Assembly: GCA_027364635.1 (NCBI GenBank)
Contig: DAHXOZ010000001.1
Span: 23,770 to 61,427, forward strand
Direction of reading: 5' to 3'
DNA: 37,658 nt
Origin: a bacterium
GTDB lineage: Bacteria > Bacteroidota > Bacteroidia > Chitinophagales > Chitinophagaceae
Positions 16,361 through 25,130 of this stretch are shown piece after piece. Position 1 is the first letter of the stretch. Each line of letters opens with the position of its first letter. The notes beneath the pieces were generated by a model. The model was not told the origin of the DNA. It searched no databases and was given only the letters and a program-made list of their open reading frames with translations. Made by a program: the position numbers and the translations under genes.

Positions 16361-16377
16361 TATTTTTAACCCTATAT
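16333..16377. repeat. Perfect 17-bp inverted repeat, 11-base loop
   Basis: Bases 16333-16349 are perfectly complementary to 16361-16377, with an 11-base spacer. One arm overlaps the -7 element of the minus-strand promoter and the other lies just upstream of its -33 element, so it could be an operator for a dimeric repressor. There is no T tract, so it is not a typical terminator. A 13-codon frame (16316-16357, plus) also overlaps it but is probably not translated. Confidence 0.7.
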
Positions 16378-16489
16378 CAAATAAAATCACATCTTTATAC
16401 TACTAAAAAGTAACTCTATTTATTAATTGGTTGTTTTTACGGAGTAATCGGTTCTGCAAAAAGAAATAAAATCATAGTTTTTTGGTAGA

Positions 16490-18031
16490 CTAAAACCATC
16501 CGGTAGTTGTTTTTCGACTTCGACCACCCAGCCCCAACGAACCTAAAAGACTTCTTACTATAGTTGTTCCTGCGGTTCTCATCATACTTTTTACAACTGT
16601 ATTATTGACTACTTTTTCAAGTGTGCTTTCTTCAGGTTTGGCTGATTTTTCAGGTGCTACAATAGCATTCGCAGCGGCTTCCTGCAATTTGGCAGTAAGC
16701 ATTTCATAAGCGCTGTCGGAATCAATAACCTGGTTATATTTGGCAGCTAATTTCGAATGATCAACTATAGAATCGATTTCGCTTTGGGTTAACACATCCA
16801 TCCTGCTTCTTGGTGTACACATCATTGTATGAACCAAAGGAGTTGGAATTCCTTTTTCATTCAGCAAAGTAACCAATCCTTCTCCAATTCCTAATTGAGT
16901 AATAAGATCGGCAGTTTTATAATAAGTAGTTTCAGGATAGTTTTCGGCAGTTTGTTTTATAACCTGCCTGTCCGCAGCGGTAAATGCTCTTAGCGAGTGC
17001 TGAATTTTTAACCCCAGTTGCCCTAAAACACTTGCTGGAACATCCATCGGATTTTGAGTACAAAAATAAATTCCGATGCCTTTTGAGCGTATTAATTTAA
17101 TGACGGTATTGATTTCATCAAGAAGCGCTTTGCTGGCTTCTTCAAAAATCAGATGCGCTTCATCTATAAAAATAATCAGCTTAGGTTTATCCAAATCACC
17201 TTCTTCAGGGCAAACAGCATATAATTCAGCCAGCATCTGCAACATAAAAGTTGAAAAAAGTTTAGGCTTATCCTGTATATCTGTAACCCGAAGAACACTT
17301 ATCATTCCCCGCCCATCGTCACTTACCCTCATTAAATCTTCTACTTCAAAACTTTTTTCACCAAAAAACAAATCTGCTCCCTGCTGTTGTAATTCTATTA
17401 CCTTTCTTAAAATAGTACCAGTTGAAGTTGTAGAGATATTTCCATAGGATTGTTGCAATTCTGCTTTTCCTTCATTACCCACAAATTGCAATACCTTAAT
17501 AAAATCTTTAAGATCTACAAGAGGTAATTTTTTATCGTCACAATATTTAAAGATCATGGCTACCACACCGCCCTGGGTATCATTTAACCCTAAAATTTTA
17601 CTCATTAAAACAGGTCCGAATTCAGAAACTGTTGCCCGCAATCTCACTCCTTTCTGATTGCTGAGTGTTAGAAGGTCAACCGGAAAAGTAGCAGGCTTGT
17701 AATCCATCTTCAATTTTTGGTAACGCGAAGCGATCTTATCATTTAAGGTTCCCGCTGCTGCTATTCCACTTAAATCGCCTTTTATATCCATCAATAAACA
17801 AGGAACACTCGCATCGCTTAATCCTTCGGCAATCATTTGAAAAGATTTTGTTTTACCTCCACCTGTTGCACCAGCAATAAGTCCATGACGGTTCATCGTG
17901 GCAAGAGGAATAAAAACTTCAGCTTCGGCAATTACTTCGCCATCTAATATGCCCGCACCTATTTTAATGGTTTCGCCTTTAAAAGTGTAACCGTTTTTTA
18001 TTGTTTCAATAAATTGTTCTTTTTTATCCAT
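16490..18031 (-). CDS. HerA/DUF853-family ATPase (YjgR-like)
   Basis: 513 residues. Walker A AGATGGGKTKS (about 53-63) and Walker B LIIFIDEAHLIF (about 283-294) belong to a FtsK/HerA-type ATPase core. The DUF853 layout is recognisable from MNRHGLIAGATGGGKT, LLMDIKGDLSGIAAAGT, IGIYFCTQNPMDVPASVLGQLG and the conserved end GLGGRSRKTTTGWF-like tail. Members such as E. coli YjgR are poorly characterised, with a role in DNA or protein translocation suggested by fold only. It is monocistronic: divergent from the regulator at 18191 and convergent with recQ. Confidence 0.9.
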   Translation of the reverse strand: MDKKEQFIETIKNGYTFKGETIKIGAGILDGEVIAEAEVFIPLATMNRHGLIAGATGGGKTKSFQMIAEGLSDASVPCLLMDIKGDLSGIAAAGTLNDKIASRYQKLKMDYKPATFPVDLLTLSNQKGVRLRATVSEFGPVLMSKILGLNDTQGGVVAMIFKYCDDKKLPLVDLKDFIKVLQFVGNEGKAELQQSYGNISTTSTGTILRKVIELQQQGADLFFGEKSFEVEDLMRVSDDGRGMISVLRVTDIQDKPKLFSTFMLQMLAELYAVCPEEGDLDKPKLIIFIDEAHLIFEEASKALLDEINTVIKLIRSKGIGIYFCTQNPMDVPASVLGQLGLKIQHSLRAFTAADRQVIKQTAENYPETTYYKTADLITQLGIGEGLVTLLNEKGIPTPLVHTMMCTPRSRMDVLTQSEIDSIVDHSKLAAKYNQVIDSDSAYEMLTAKLQEAAANAIVAPEKSAKPEESTLEKVVNNTVVKSMMRTAGTTIVRSLLGSLGLGGRSRKTTTGWF

Positions 18032-18190
18032 GATTCCATTTTTTTTGAAAGTTACAAAGTCAATTTCAAAAAGTAAGATTGTTTTAACTTTTTAATAAAT
18101 ACATTTAGTGTTCTTTATTTATGGCATTAAATATGTAAAAGATATTTCATAAAAACTAAATACCTTTATTCAGAATTAAACACAAAAATT

Positions 18191-18889
18191 ATGGAAAATA
18201 GTAAACCTAAAATTCTTATCTGTGAAGATGATCCAAACCTGGGAATGGTGCTCAAAAATTTTTTGGAGCTTAATGATTATGATGTAGTGCTGGAAAGGGA
18301 TGGAAGGCTCGGTCTTGCTGCTTTTCAGCGCGAAAAATTTGATTTGTGCCTCCTTGATGTGATGATGCCCAACATGGATGGATTTACTGTGGCAGAGGAA
18401 ATAAGAAATGTGGATCCGGACATGCCTTTATTTTTTCTTTCAGCAAAAACTATGAAAGATGATATTATAAAAGGATACAAACTTGGGGCAGATGATTATA
18501 TTACAAAACCATTTGACAGTGATGTTTTACTTCATAAAATAAAAGCGATTTTAAAAAGAAATGAAGAATTGCATCGTGAAGAAGCGAATGCAGAATATGA
18601 TCTTGGAAAATATCATTTTAATCCAAGGCTTCGCCAGTTAGGAATAGGAAAAGACATACAAACATTATCTCCTAAAGAAAATGAATTATTAAAAATGCTG
18701 GCTGAGTATAAAAATGATTTGTTGCCCAGGGAAACAGCGTTGAAAAAGATTTGGGGTAGTGATACTTATTTTAATGGCAGAAGTATGGATGTTTATATTG
18801 CCAAACTTAGAAAATATTTAAAGGGTGATCCCAATATCGAAATTGTTAATATTCATGGAAACGGGTTTAGGCTTGTAGTTCAGGAATAA
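18191..18889 (+). CDS. Orphan OmpR-type response regulator (RprY-like)
   Basis: 232 residues. The receiver domain (1-120) has CEDDPN (11-16), phosphoacceptor Asp56 in CLLDVMMPNMDG and Lys106 in DYITKPF. The winged-helix effector (about 135-230) contains LSPKENELLKMLAEY and ends VNIHGNGFRLVVQE. This architecture and sequence style match the RprY-like regulators of Bacteroidota. No kinase gene is adjacent: the neighbours are a divergent ATPase gene and a convergent rsmE, so the partner must lie elsewhere. TACCTTTA at 18161-18168 is one mismatch from the -7 consensus and could be its promoter. Confidence 0.93.
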   Translation: MENSKPKILICEDDPNLGMVLKNFLELNDYDVVLERDGRLGLAAFQREKFDLCLLDVMMPNMDGFTVAEEIRNVDPDMPLFFLSAKTMKDDIIKGYKLGADDYITKPFDSDVLLHKIKAILKRNEELHREEANAEYDLGKYHFNPRLRQLGIGKDIQTLSPKENELLKMLAEYKNDLLPRETALKKIWGSDTYFNGRSMDVYIAKLRKYLKGDPNIEIVNIHGNGFRLVVQE

Positions 18890-18990
18890 TTTGCTTTTTC
18901 TGTAAGCTAATAAAATAGTAAACCTACAAAAAAGGAAGATTTTTATTCTGTTTCATCCGTCATTTGATAAATGAAACATAAATAAAGTTT

Positions 18991-19686
18991 TTATTTTAAC
19001 AGGACAGATGCAACTATACCGGCAGTTTCGGTCCTTAATCTTGTTTTACCAAGGCTTACAGGAATATAGTTTTCCTGAATGGCTGCTTGAATTTCTTCTT
19101 CAGTGAAATCTCCTTCCGGGCCTATTAAAATTATTTTTGAAGCTGAATCAGAAACAAGACCTTTTAATTCTTTTTTTTCGTCGTCTATACAATGAGCAAT
19201 AAATTTCTGGTCATAATTTTCATTTTTTATAACCTTTGAAATTTTTACCGGTTCGCTTAATTCGGGTAACCATGACTGTTGGCTTTGCAACATTGCGCTT
19301 ATTAAAATAGATCTTATTCTTTCTATTTTAAAATGTGTTTTTTCGGAACGACGGCATATCAGCGGGATAATTTTTGAAATTCCGATTTCAGTTGCTTTTT
19401 CTATAAACCATTCGAAACGGTTATTATTTTTGATCAGTGAGATAGCGATAGCAGTCTTTTGAACCGGAGGTTCTGAAAATTCTTTGCTAATAAACCGGGC
19501 TTTTGTTTTTTTCTTATCGGGGGAAATAATATTGGCGAATAACGTATATCCTTTACCGTTGGTAATAATAATTTCTTCACCTTCTTTCATTCGTAAAACC
19601 TGGCTTATATGCCTTGAAGTTTCTTCACTTAAGGTAAATTCAACAGCATCCGGAAGGGTTTCTTCAAAAAAATAAGGAGACGTCAT
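18991..19686 (-). CDS. rsmE: 16S rRNA (uracil1498-N3)-methyltransferase RsmE
   Basis: 231 residues, typical length. It has an N-terminal PUA-like domain (HISQVLRMKEGEEIIITNGKG) and a SPOUT methyltransferase domain with ISLIKNNNRFEWFIEKATEIGISKIIPLICRRSE-type sequence, ILIGPEGDFTEEEI (SAM-binding knot) and the ending SLGKTRLRTETAGIVAS. It methylates N3 of U1498 in 16S rRNA. It lies 38 bp downstream of dnaB on the same strand and is probably cotranscribed. Confidence 0.96.
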   Translation of the reverse strand: MTSPYFFEETLPDAVEFTLSEETSRHISQVLRMKEGEEIIITNGKGYTLFANIISPDKKKTKARFISKEFSEPPVQKTAIAISLIKNNNRFEWFIEKATEIGISKIIPLICRRSEKTHFKIERIRSILISAMLQSQQSWLPELSEPVKISKVIKNENYDQKFIAHCIDDEKKELKGLVSDSASKIILIGPEGDFTEEEIQAAIQENYIPVSLGKTRLRTETAGIVASVLLK

Positions 19687-19724
19687 CGTATGATTGCTTT
19701 ACCAAATAAGGCGCAATTGTTTAA

Positions 19725-21284
19725 TTAAAAAGGTGCGTTTTCATCAAACTCTTCGTCATTCATTTTACTTCCTGCCTGAAAATATAATTTAGCACCACCG
19801 TTTTCATCAATGTCTTTTACTGGTTTAAAGTTTCCGGGAGGCAGTCTGTTGCTAAAATCATCTTCGTCGTTATCTACAAACTTTTGAATATGTAATAAAG
19901 CTTTTAGCGTAATGGTCTCCAATTGCCCGTTTCTGTGTTTTGCAATGCGCACTTGTGTTTCTCCTTTAGTGGATTCACCCATTTCATTTGCCTGAATATC
20001 GTGATACTCAGGGCGGTAAAGGAATATAACCATATCTGCATCCTGCTCAATGGCACCGGATTCTCTCAAATCACTTAATTGCGGAATTTTGCTTCCTTCT
20101 TTTCTTTTTTCTACTTCACGGCTTAACTGGCTTAAGGCAATAATCGGAATCTGTAATTCCTTGGCGAGCCCTTTTAAATCCCTCGAAATACGGCTGATTT
20201 CCTGCTCGCGATTGCTGTTTCTGTTTTCGCCGGTTCCGCTCATTAATTGCAGGTAATCAATAATGATTAAACCTACATTGTGTTTATTTTTTAACCTTCT
20301 GCATTTGGCGCGCAATTCAAAGATGTTTAAGGCGGCTGTATCGTCAATATGAATAGGAGCTGAAGAAAGGCGATTGATTCCTTTTTTATAAAGCTCTTCC
20401 ATCTCGTGCTGTTCTAATCTTCCTCGTGCTATTTTTTCAAGCAGAATACCACTTTCAGCACTTAAAATTCTTTGAACTAGTTGGCTGGCACTCATTTCTA
20501 ATGAGAAGAACCCTACCGCAGTAGGTTTGGTAGGATGAAGCGCGGCATTACGCGCCAGGTTAAGCGCAAAGGCAGTTTTACCCACTGAAGGACGGGCCGC
20601 AAGTACAATCAAATCACTTTGTTGCCATCCATAGGTTACCCTGTCTATACCTTCAAAACCAGTAGGAACCCCTGTAATTTCATCCTGGCGTGTTCTCAGG
20701 TCTTCTATTCTCTGGATGGTCTTTACCAAAACAGATTCAATACTTGCATAATCTCTTTTTAAATGCTTGTTGGTGATGTCAAAAAGTTTTGATTCCGCCA
20801 TGTCGAGCAATTCAAAAACATCGGTACTATCTTCATAAGCATCGCCAATGATTTCGCTGCTTATCTTAATCAGCTCTCTTTGAATAAATTTTTGTAAAAT
20901 AATTCGCGCATGTATCTCAATATTTGCAGAAGAAAAGACAGCATTGGTTAATTTGGTGATATAAAAAGGACCTCCAACCAAATCAAGTTCTTCTCTGAAT
21001 TTTAATTCTTCTACTACTGTCAACAGATCAATAGGTGAATTTTTTTGTTGCAAACCTTGCATCGAACGAAAAATTCGCTGATGAGCTTCGATATAGAAAC
21101 ATTCAGGAGTTAAAATTTCAACAATAATGTCAAATGCATTTTTTTCAAGCATGATTGCACCAAGTACTGCTTCTTCCAACTCTTTGGCCTGCGGAGGTAC
21201 TTTACCAAATGCCATTGTTCCTAATTCCAGGGAGGAACTTGATTTTCTTCTTTTTCTGTCTTTGTTGATATTAGTTAGATCCAT
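19725..21284 (-). CDS. dnaB: Replicative DNA helicase DnaB
   Basis: 519 residues. The N-terminal DnaB domain (about 30-135: PPQAKELEEAVLGAIMLEKNA) is followed by the RecA-like domain with Walker A AARPSVGKTAFALNLARNAA (from 229), the VGFFSLEMSASQLVQRILS helix, Walker B GLIIIDYLQLM and the PIIALSQLSREVEKR segment. The C-terminal tail beyond about 470 is acidic and variable. It encodes the hexameric fork helicase loaded by DnaA/DnaC-type loaders. No intein interrupts the gene. The 460-bp non-coding region upstream contains DnaA-box-like sequences. Confidence 0.97.
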   Translation of the reverse strand: MDLTNINKDRKRRKSSSSLELGTMAFGKVPPQAKELEEAVLGAIMLEKNAFDIIVEILTPECFYIEAHQRIFRSMQGLQQKNSPIDLLTVVEELKFREELDLVGGPFYITKLTNAVFSSANIEIHARIILQKFIQRELIKISSEIIGDAYEDSTDVFELLDMAESKLFDITNKHLKRDYASIESVLVKTIQRIEDLRTRQDEITGVPTGFEGIDRVTYGWQQSDLIVLAARPSVGKTAFALNLARNAALHPTKPTAVGFFSLEMSASQLVQRILSAESGILLEKIARGRLEQHEMEELYKKGINRLSSAPIHIDDTAALNIFELRAKCRRLKNKHNVGLIIIDYLQLMSGTGENRNSNREQEISRISRDLKGLAKELQIPIIALSQLSREVEKRKEGSKIPQLSDLRESGAIEQDADMVIFLYRPEYHDIQANEMGESTKGETQVRIAKHRNGQLETITLKALLHIQKFVDNDEDDFSNRLPPGNFKPVKDIDENGGAKLYFQAGSKMNDEEFDENAPF

Positions 21285-21419
21285 TTTTTAATTTCTCAGT
21301 CAGAGCAATTTGTTTTAATTTTTAGTTAATGTTTGCTGGCCTTTTCATAGGCGGGGAGCTAAGGTAAAGTATCAAATTCTATTTTAAGAAATTGTTAAGC
21401 CCTTATATTTATGCATACC

Positions 21420-21482
21420 ATATACACACTGAAATTAACTGATATTATCGCCTTATCAACATTATTTACGCCATTTTCCACA
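21420..21482 (+). promoter_or_regulatory. Three DnaA-box-like 9-mers in one orientation
   Basis: ATATACACA (21420-21428), TTATCAACA (21453-21461) and TTTTCCACA (21474-21482) each differ by one base from TTATnCACA or TTATCCACA. They are in the same orientation and are followed by a very A-rich stretch. Next to dnaB this could be a DnaA-regulated promoter or an origin-like element; matches this short can also arise by chance in AT-rich DNA. Confidence 0.35.
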
Positions 21483-21590
21483 ATCTAAAAAAAAAATCCC
21501 ATTTTTTACATTACTAATTCACAATTCTCTGTGTAGAAAAAAAATGAGATTTTCTGGCGATATCTCGTTTAAAAAGAGTAGCGATTTTTT

Positions 21591-21628
21591 AATCAATTTT
21601 CCATTTTAATGAAACAAAAAAATTGATT
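21591..21628. repeat. 10-bp inverted repeat upstream of pheT
   Basis: AATCAATTTT (21591-21600) is perfectly complementary to AAAATTGATT (21619-21628), with an 18-base spacer, about 115 bp before the pheT start. It is upstream of the pheT -7 element, so it would act on DNA (operator) rather than as a leader RNA hairpin from that promoter. Confidence 0.4.
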
Positions 21629-21696
21629 TTTCGTGAAAATCACGCCTGTCAATTCTTTCAGAAAAAGAGAAACCAAATTTCTATCTACTTCTTTCT

Positions 21697-21704
21697 TATT
21701 TTTG
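21697..21704 (+). promoter_or_regulatory. Probable -7 element of pheT
   Basis: TATTTTTG is a perfect TAnnTTTG match, 39 bases before the pheT ATG. No TTG/TTTG -33 element is found at the usual distance, so the call rests on the -7 box alone. Confidence 0.45.
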
Positions 21705-21743
21705 GGACTCTCAAAAAATTAATACAAGAATTAGAATACAAAC

Positions 21744-24197
21744 ATGAAGATTAGTTATAATTGGTTAGTGGAATATTTACCGATAGATGAGGCTACTTTG
21801 AAAATTACAGGTAATCCTCATAAGATAGCGGAGATATTAACTTCCGTTGGACTTGAGGTAGAAAGCCTTGAAAAATACGAACAGGTAAAAAACGGTTTGG
21901 AAGGCCTAATTATAGGCGAGGTGATAACTTGTGAAAAACATCCGGATGCAGATAAATTAAAAATAACAACTGTTGATAACGGTAAGGGTGAAACGCTTCA
22001 AATTGTATGTGGTGCGCCAAATGTGGCAGCCCGGCAAAAAGTAATTTTAGCACCTGTCGGGAGCAAGCTTTTCCCAATTAAAGGAGACCCTTTCGAGATA
22101 AAAAAGGCAAAAATCCGCGGGGTGGAAAGCAACGGAATGTTATGTGCTGAAGATGAAATTGGATTAGGTTTCAGCCATGAAGGAATTTTGGTTTTGCCTG
22201 ATAATGCCATTCCGGGCACTGCTTTAAAGAATTATTATAATTTATACGCTGACTGGATTTTTGAAATCGGGCTGACTCCTAACCGGATGGATGCGATGAG
22301 CCATTTGGGTGTTGCAAAAGACGTATGTGCTTATATATCCCATCATCTTAAAAAAAGTACTAAAGTAATTTATCCTTTTAAAAATAATTTTAAAGCAGAT
22401 AACCATTTAAAACCTGTTGAGGTTCAAATAAAAAATTCTCAGAATTGTGAACGCTACGCAGGAGTAAGTATTTCTGGAATTACAGTGGCTGAGTCACCTA
22501 TATGGCTTCAAAACAGACTTAAAAGTATTGGCCTTCGTCCATTGAACAATATTGTAGACATTACCAATTTTATTTTACATGAAACCGGCCAACCACTTCA
22601 TGCATTCGATCTTGATAAAATAAAAGGGAAAAAGGTTATTATTGAAACCCTTCCTGAAGGAACTCCCTTTACTACTTTGGATGAAAAGGAAAGAAAATTA
22701 GACAGTGAAGATATTATGATATGCAATGGTGAAAATGAGCCAATGTGTTTTGCAGGTGTATTTGGAGGCCTGGATTCAGGCGTTTCTGCTCAAACAACAA
22801 ACCTTTTTCTGGAAAGCGCTGTTTTTAATCCTGCTTCTATCAGAAAAACGATGTTGTTCCATAACCTCAGAACAGAGGCCGCTGTAAGGTTTGAAAAAGG
22901 AATTAATATCGGGAATACAGTAGAAGTATTAAAACATGCGGCAATGATGATCAAAGAAATTGCAGGGGGAAAAATTTCTTCTGAGGTAATTGATGTTTAT
23001 CCGGTTCCGAGGGAGAAGAAGGAAATAACCTTATCCAATTTTTACCTAAAAAAAATAAGCGGTAAAAATTATCACCCTGATGCAGTAAAAAACATTTTAA
23101 CATCTTTAAATTTTGCAATTTTACGTGAGGGGATTGATAATATAAAGGTAGAAGTTCCATATAGTAATCCTGATATTGCCATTCCTGCAGATATCATAGA
23201 AGAAATTATGAGAATTGACGGCCTGGATAATATTGAAATTCCTTCTACGGTAACCATAGCTCCATCAGTTGATTCACATTTGATTGAAGCTGCCCAAAAA
23301 GAAAAAATTAGCAACTGGCTTATAGGGAATGGATTTCATGAAATTTTTACCAATTCTATTACGAACAGCAAATATTTTAATGATGAAATCCTTGATACCA
23401 CTGTAAAAATAATCAATAGCCTTAGCGAAGGACTGAATATAATGCGCCCCTCAATGTTGCCCACGGGATTAGAATGCGTTGCTTATAATTTGAATAGAAA
23501 AAATAATAATCTCCTGTTTTTTGAGTTTGGGAAGACTTATTTTAAAATTGAAGACAAATATGAAGAAAATCAAAATCTTGCATTATACTTAACCGGTAAC
23601 AGAAACGAGCTGAATTGGGGTTCCCTTCCCAAAAAAGCGGATATTTATTTTGCAAAAGGGATATGCGAGGCAATCTTTTCTTTAGCAGGTATTCAGAATT
23701 TTAAAATAAAAGTTTCGGAAAATGAGGACCTTAATGAATGTTTAACCATTATTGTAAGGGGTAAAAAAATGGCGGTTATAGGATCAGTTAATAAACTGCA
23801 ATTAGAACGATTTTCAATAAAACAACCTGTTTATTTCATTTGTTTTGATTGGCAAAATCTGATGTTCTTTGCGAAAAGAGATGATATCTCATTTGAACCG
23901 GTTACTAAATTTCCTCAGGTGCACCGTGATCTTTCAATGCTTGTTGATAAGAGGATTTCCTATAGTAAAATTGAGGATTTGGTAAAATCTTTGCCTATTA
24001 AAAAGTTGCAGAATATTCAATTATTTGATGTGTTTGAAAATATCAAACTGGGGAAAAATAAAAAATCATTTGCTATTAATTTCACGTTTCTTGATAAAGA
24101 AAAAACCCTTACCGATCTTGAGATTGAGGATATGATGAACCAAATAATCTCTACACTCGAAAATAAACTTAACGCCGAAATAAGGAACAATGGATAA
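21744..24197 (+). CDS. pheT: Phenylalanine-tRNA ligase beta subunit
   Basis: 817 residues, full length. Domains in order: N-terminal segment MKISYNWLVEYL, EMAP/tRNA-binding domain (about 42-155, with KHPDADKLKI and IVCGAPNVAARQKV), B3/B4 editing domain (about 215-385), B5 domain (about 410-485), class II-like core, and a C-terminal anticodon-binding FDX-ACB domain (about 720-815: KFPQVHRDLSMLVDK). It pairs with PheS, whose gene is at 10143-11174 on the other strand. Its stop codon overlaps the next gene's start by 8 bases, so pheT, the coiled-coil gene and zapA form one operon. Confidence 0.98.
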   Translation: MKISYNWLVEYLPIDEATLKITGNPHKIAEILTSVGLEVESLEKYEQVKNGLEGLIIGEVITCEKHPDADKLKITTVDNGKGETLQIVCGAPNVAARQKVILAPVGSKLFPIKGDPFEIKKAKIRGVESNGMLCAEDEIGLGFSHEGILVLPDNAIPGTALKNYYNLYADWIFEIGLTPNRMDAMSHLGVAKDVCAYISHHLKKSTKVIYPFKNNFKADNHLKPVEVQIKNSQNCERYAGVSISGITVAESPIWLQNRLKSIGLRPLNNIVDITNFILHETGQPLHAFDLDKIKGKKVIIETLPEGTPFTTLDEKERKLDSEDIMICNGENEPMCFAGVFGGLDSGVSAQTTNLFLESAVFNPASIRKTMLFHNLRTEAAVRFEKGINIGNTVEVLKHAAMMIKEIAGGKISSEVIDVYPVPREKKEITLSNFYLKKISGKNYHPDAVKNILTSLNFAILREGIDNIKVEVPYSNPDIAIPADIIEEIMRIDGLDNIEIPSTVTIAPSVDSHLIEAAQKEKISNWLIGNGFHEIFTNSITNSKYFNDEILDTTVKIINSLSEGLNIMRPSMLPTGLECVAYNLNRKNNNLLFFEFGKTYFKIEDKYEENQNLALYLTGNRNELNWGSLPKKADIYFAKGICEAIFSLAGIQNFKIKVSENEDLNECLTIIVRGKKMAVIGSVNKLQLERFSIKQPVYFICFDWQNLMFFAKRDDISFEPVTKFPQVHRDLSMLVDKRISYSKIEDLVKSLPIKKLQNIQLFDVFENIKLGKNKKSFAINFTFLDKEKTLTDLEIEDMMNQIISTLENKLNAEIRNNG

Positions 24198-24480
24198 AAA
24201 CATTGAGATCCATATAAAAAATCTTCAATCTAAATTGCAATTGCTTTTAAAAAAGCACGCTTTATTGCAAAAGGAGAATGAACAGCTACAAAAAGAAAAT
24301 ATAGGGTTTAATTTAAAGATCAAAGAGATGCATGAAAAGAATAAACAACTTGAAATGCAAGTGAATATTTTAAAAACTTCAGCAGGCCAACTTGAAGGTA
24401 AAGACAAAATTGATTTTGAAAAAAGCATTAACAGTTACATCCGGACACTTGATAAATGTATATCCATTTTAAATAAATAG
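24190..24480 (+). CDS. Short coiled-coil protein upstream of ZapA (possible ZapB-like)
   Basis: 96 residues, highly charged and helical throughout. A continuous heptad-type coiled coil runs from about residue 5 to 62 (KENEQLQKEN and EMHEKNKQLEMQV segments), followed by a conserved-looking C-terminal helix FEKSINSYIRTLDKCISILNK. It has no signal peptide or membrane segment. Its ATG lies inside the pheT stop region (8-base overlap), and zapA starts 2 bases after its stop. The coiled coil and tight linkage to zapA suggest a division-associated partner comparable to ZapB of enterobacteria. That is an inference from context, not a recognised domain match. Confidence 0.8.
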   Translation: MDKNIEIHIKNLQSKLQLLLKKHALLQKENEQLQKENIGFNLKIKEMHEKNKQLEMQVNILKTSAGQLEGKDKIDFEKSINSYIRTLDKCISILNK

Positions 24481-24482
24481 TG

Positions 24483-24770
24483 ATGGCAAATGACCAGCTT
24501 ATACCGCTCAATATTGTAATAGGAGATCGCAGTTACCGCATTAAGATCTCACCCTCTGATGAGGAAACCATAAGAAAAGCATTGAAAACGATTAATGAAA
24601 AAATTGTTGAATTCAGAACCCAGTTTGCCGGGAAAGACATGCAGGATTATATTTCTATGGTTTTAATATGGTATGCCACACAAACCAAAGAAAATACTTC
24701 TGAAGTTGTAAATGAGGAAGTGTTGGCATCTTTACTAAAAATGGAAAGGCAGTTGGATGAAGTAATTTGA
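24483..24770 (+). CDS. zapA: Cell division protein ZapA
   Basis: 95 residues from the ATG at 24483, just after the upstream stop; a GTG at 24480 overlapping that stop is possible. It matches the ZapA family: an N-terminal beta hairpin (IPLNIVIGDRSYRIKISPSDEETIRKALKTINEKI) and a C-terminal helix for dimerisation (DMQDYISMVLIWYATQ). ZapA binds FtsZ and bundles protofilaments at the division ring. It is the last gene of the pheT operon and is convergent, 17 bp apart, with the small membrane-protein gene. Confidence 0.9.
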   Translation: MANDQLIPLNIVIGDRSYRIKISPSDEETIRKALKTINEKIVEFRTQFAGKDMQDYISMVLIWYATQTKENTSEVVNEEVLASLLKMERQLDEVI

Positions 24771-24787
24771 AAATTTAAACTTTGCTT

Positions 24788-25108
24788 TTACCGGATTTTA
24801 TTGACGATATCCAGCTCTCCTTTTGACAAAGCTTCCCACCATTCATCAGTAACATCTTCAAGGCGGTATTCTGTATCCACATCGTAATCGCCGTTTTCGT
24901 CTATCTGATAAAAACAATTATTGAGCGTATCTAAAACACTATTTACTGATTTTAACTCTACAAATAAGAGCCTGCTTACCAATTTTTTGTTTATTTTTTG
25001 CTCAAGAAATTCTACTCTTTTTTCAAGAGCAGTTATTTTATCATCGCGCCAGGCTAGAAAAATGCAGGCAAACAAAATAGCTAAAATTATAATTACTGTC
25101 GATAACAT
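24788..25108 (-). CDS. Small membrane-anchored hypothetical protein
   Basis: 106 residues, not assigned to a family. An N-terminal transmembrane helix (about 2-19, STVIIILAILFACIFLAW) is followed by a short coiled coil (about 22-42) and an acidic C-terminal region (EDVTDEWWEALSKGELDIVNKIR). It is probably anchored in the inner membrane with a cytoplasmic tail. It lies 22 bp downstream of nhaA on the same strand and may be cotranscribed. The frame is intact and lacks low-complexity artefacts, so it is likely real. Confidence 0.65.
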   Translation of the reverse strand: MLSTVIIILAILFACIFLAWRDDKITALEKRVEFLEQKINKKLVSRLLFVELKSVNSVLDTLNNCFYQIDENGDYDVDTEYRLEDVTDEWWEALSKGELDIVNKIR

Positions 25109-25130
25109 GTTAAGTGCTCTTTTTTAAATT

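Larger units (their letters stand above)
21285..21743. other. AT-rich non-coding region between dnaB and pheT
   Basis: This divergent region of about 460 bp has no convincing open frame. It contains three DnaA-box-like 9-mers (21420-21482), an A-tract-rich stretch (21484-21545), an inverted repeat (21591-21628) and the pheT -7 element (21697-21704). It must also hold the dnaB promoter, for which I see no perfect match. Confidence 0.6.

Noticed and set aside
18949-18978. TGTTTCAT/ATGAAACA inverted repeat between the orphan regulator and rsmE
   Set aside because: Short AT-rich arms with alternative foldings and no T tract adjacent; could be a weak terminator but evidence is insufficient.
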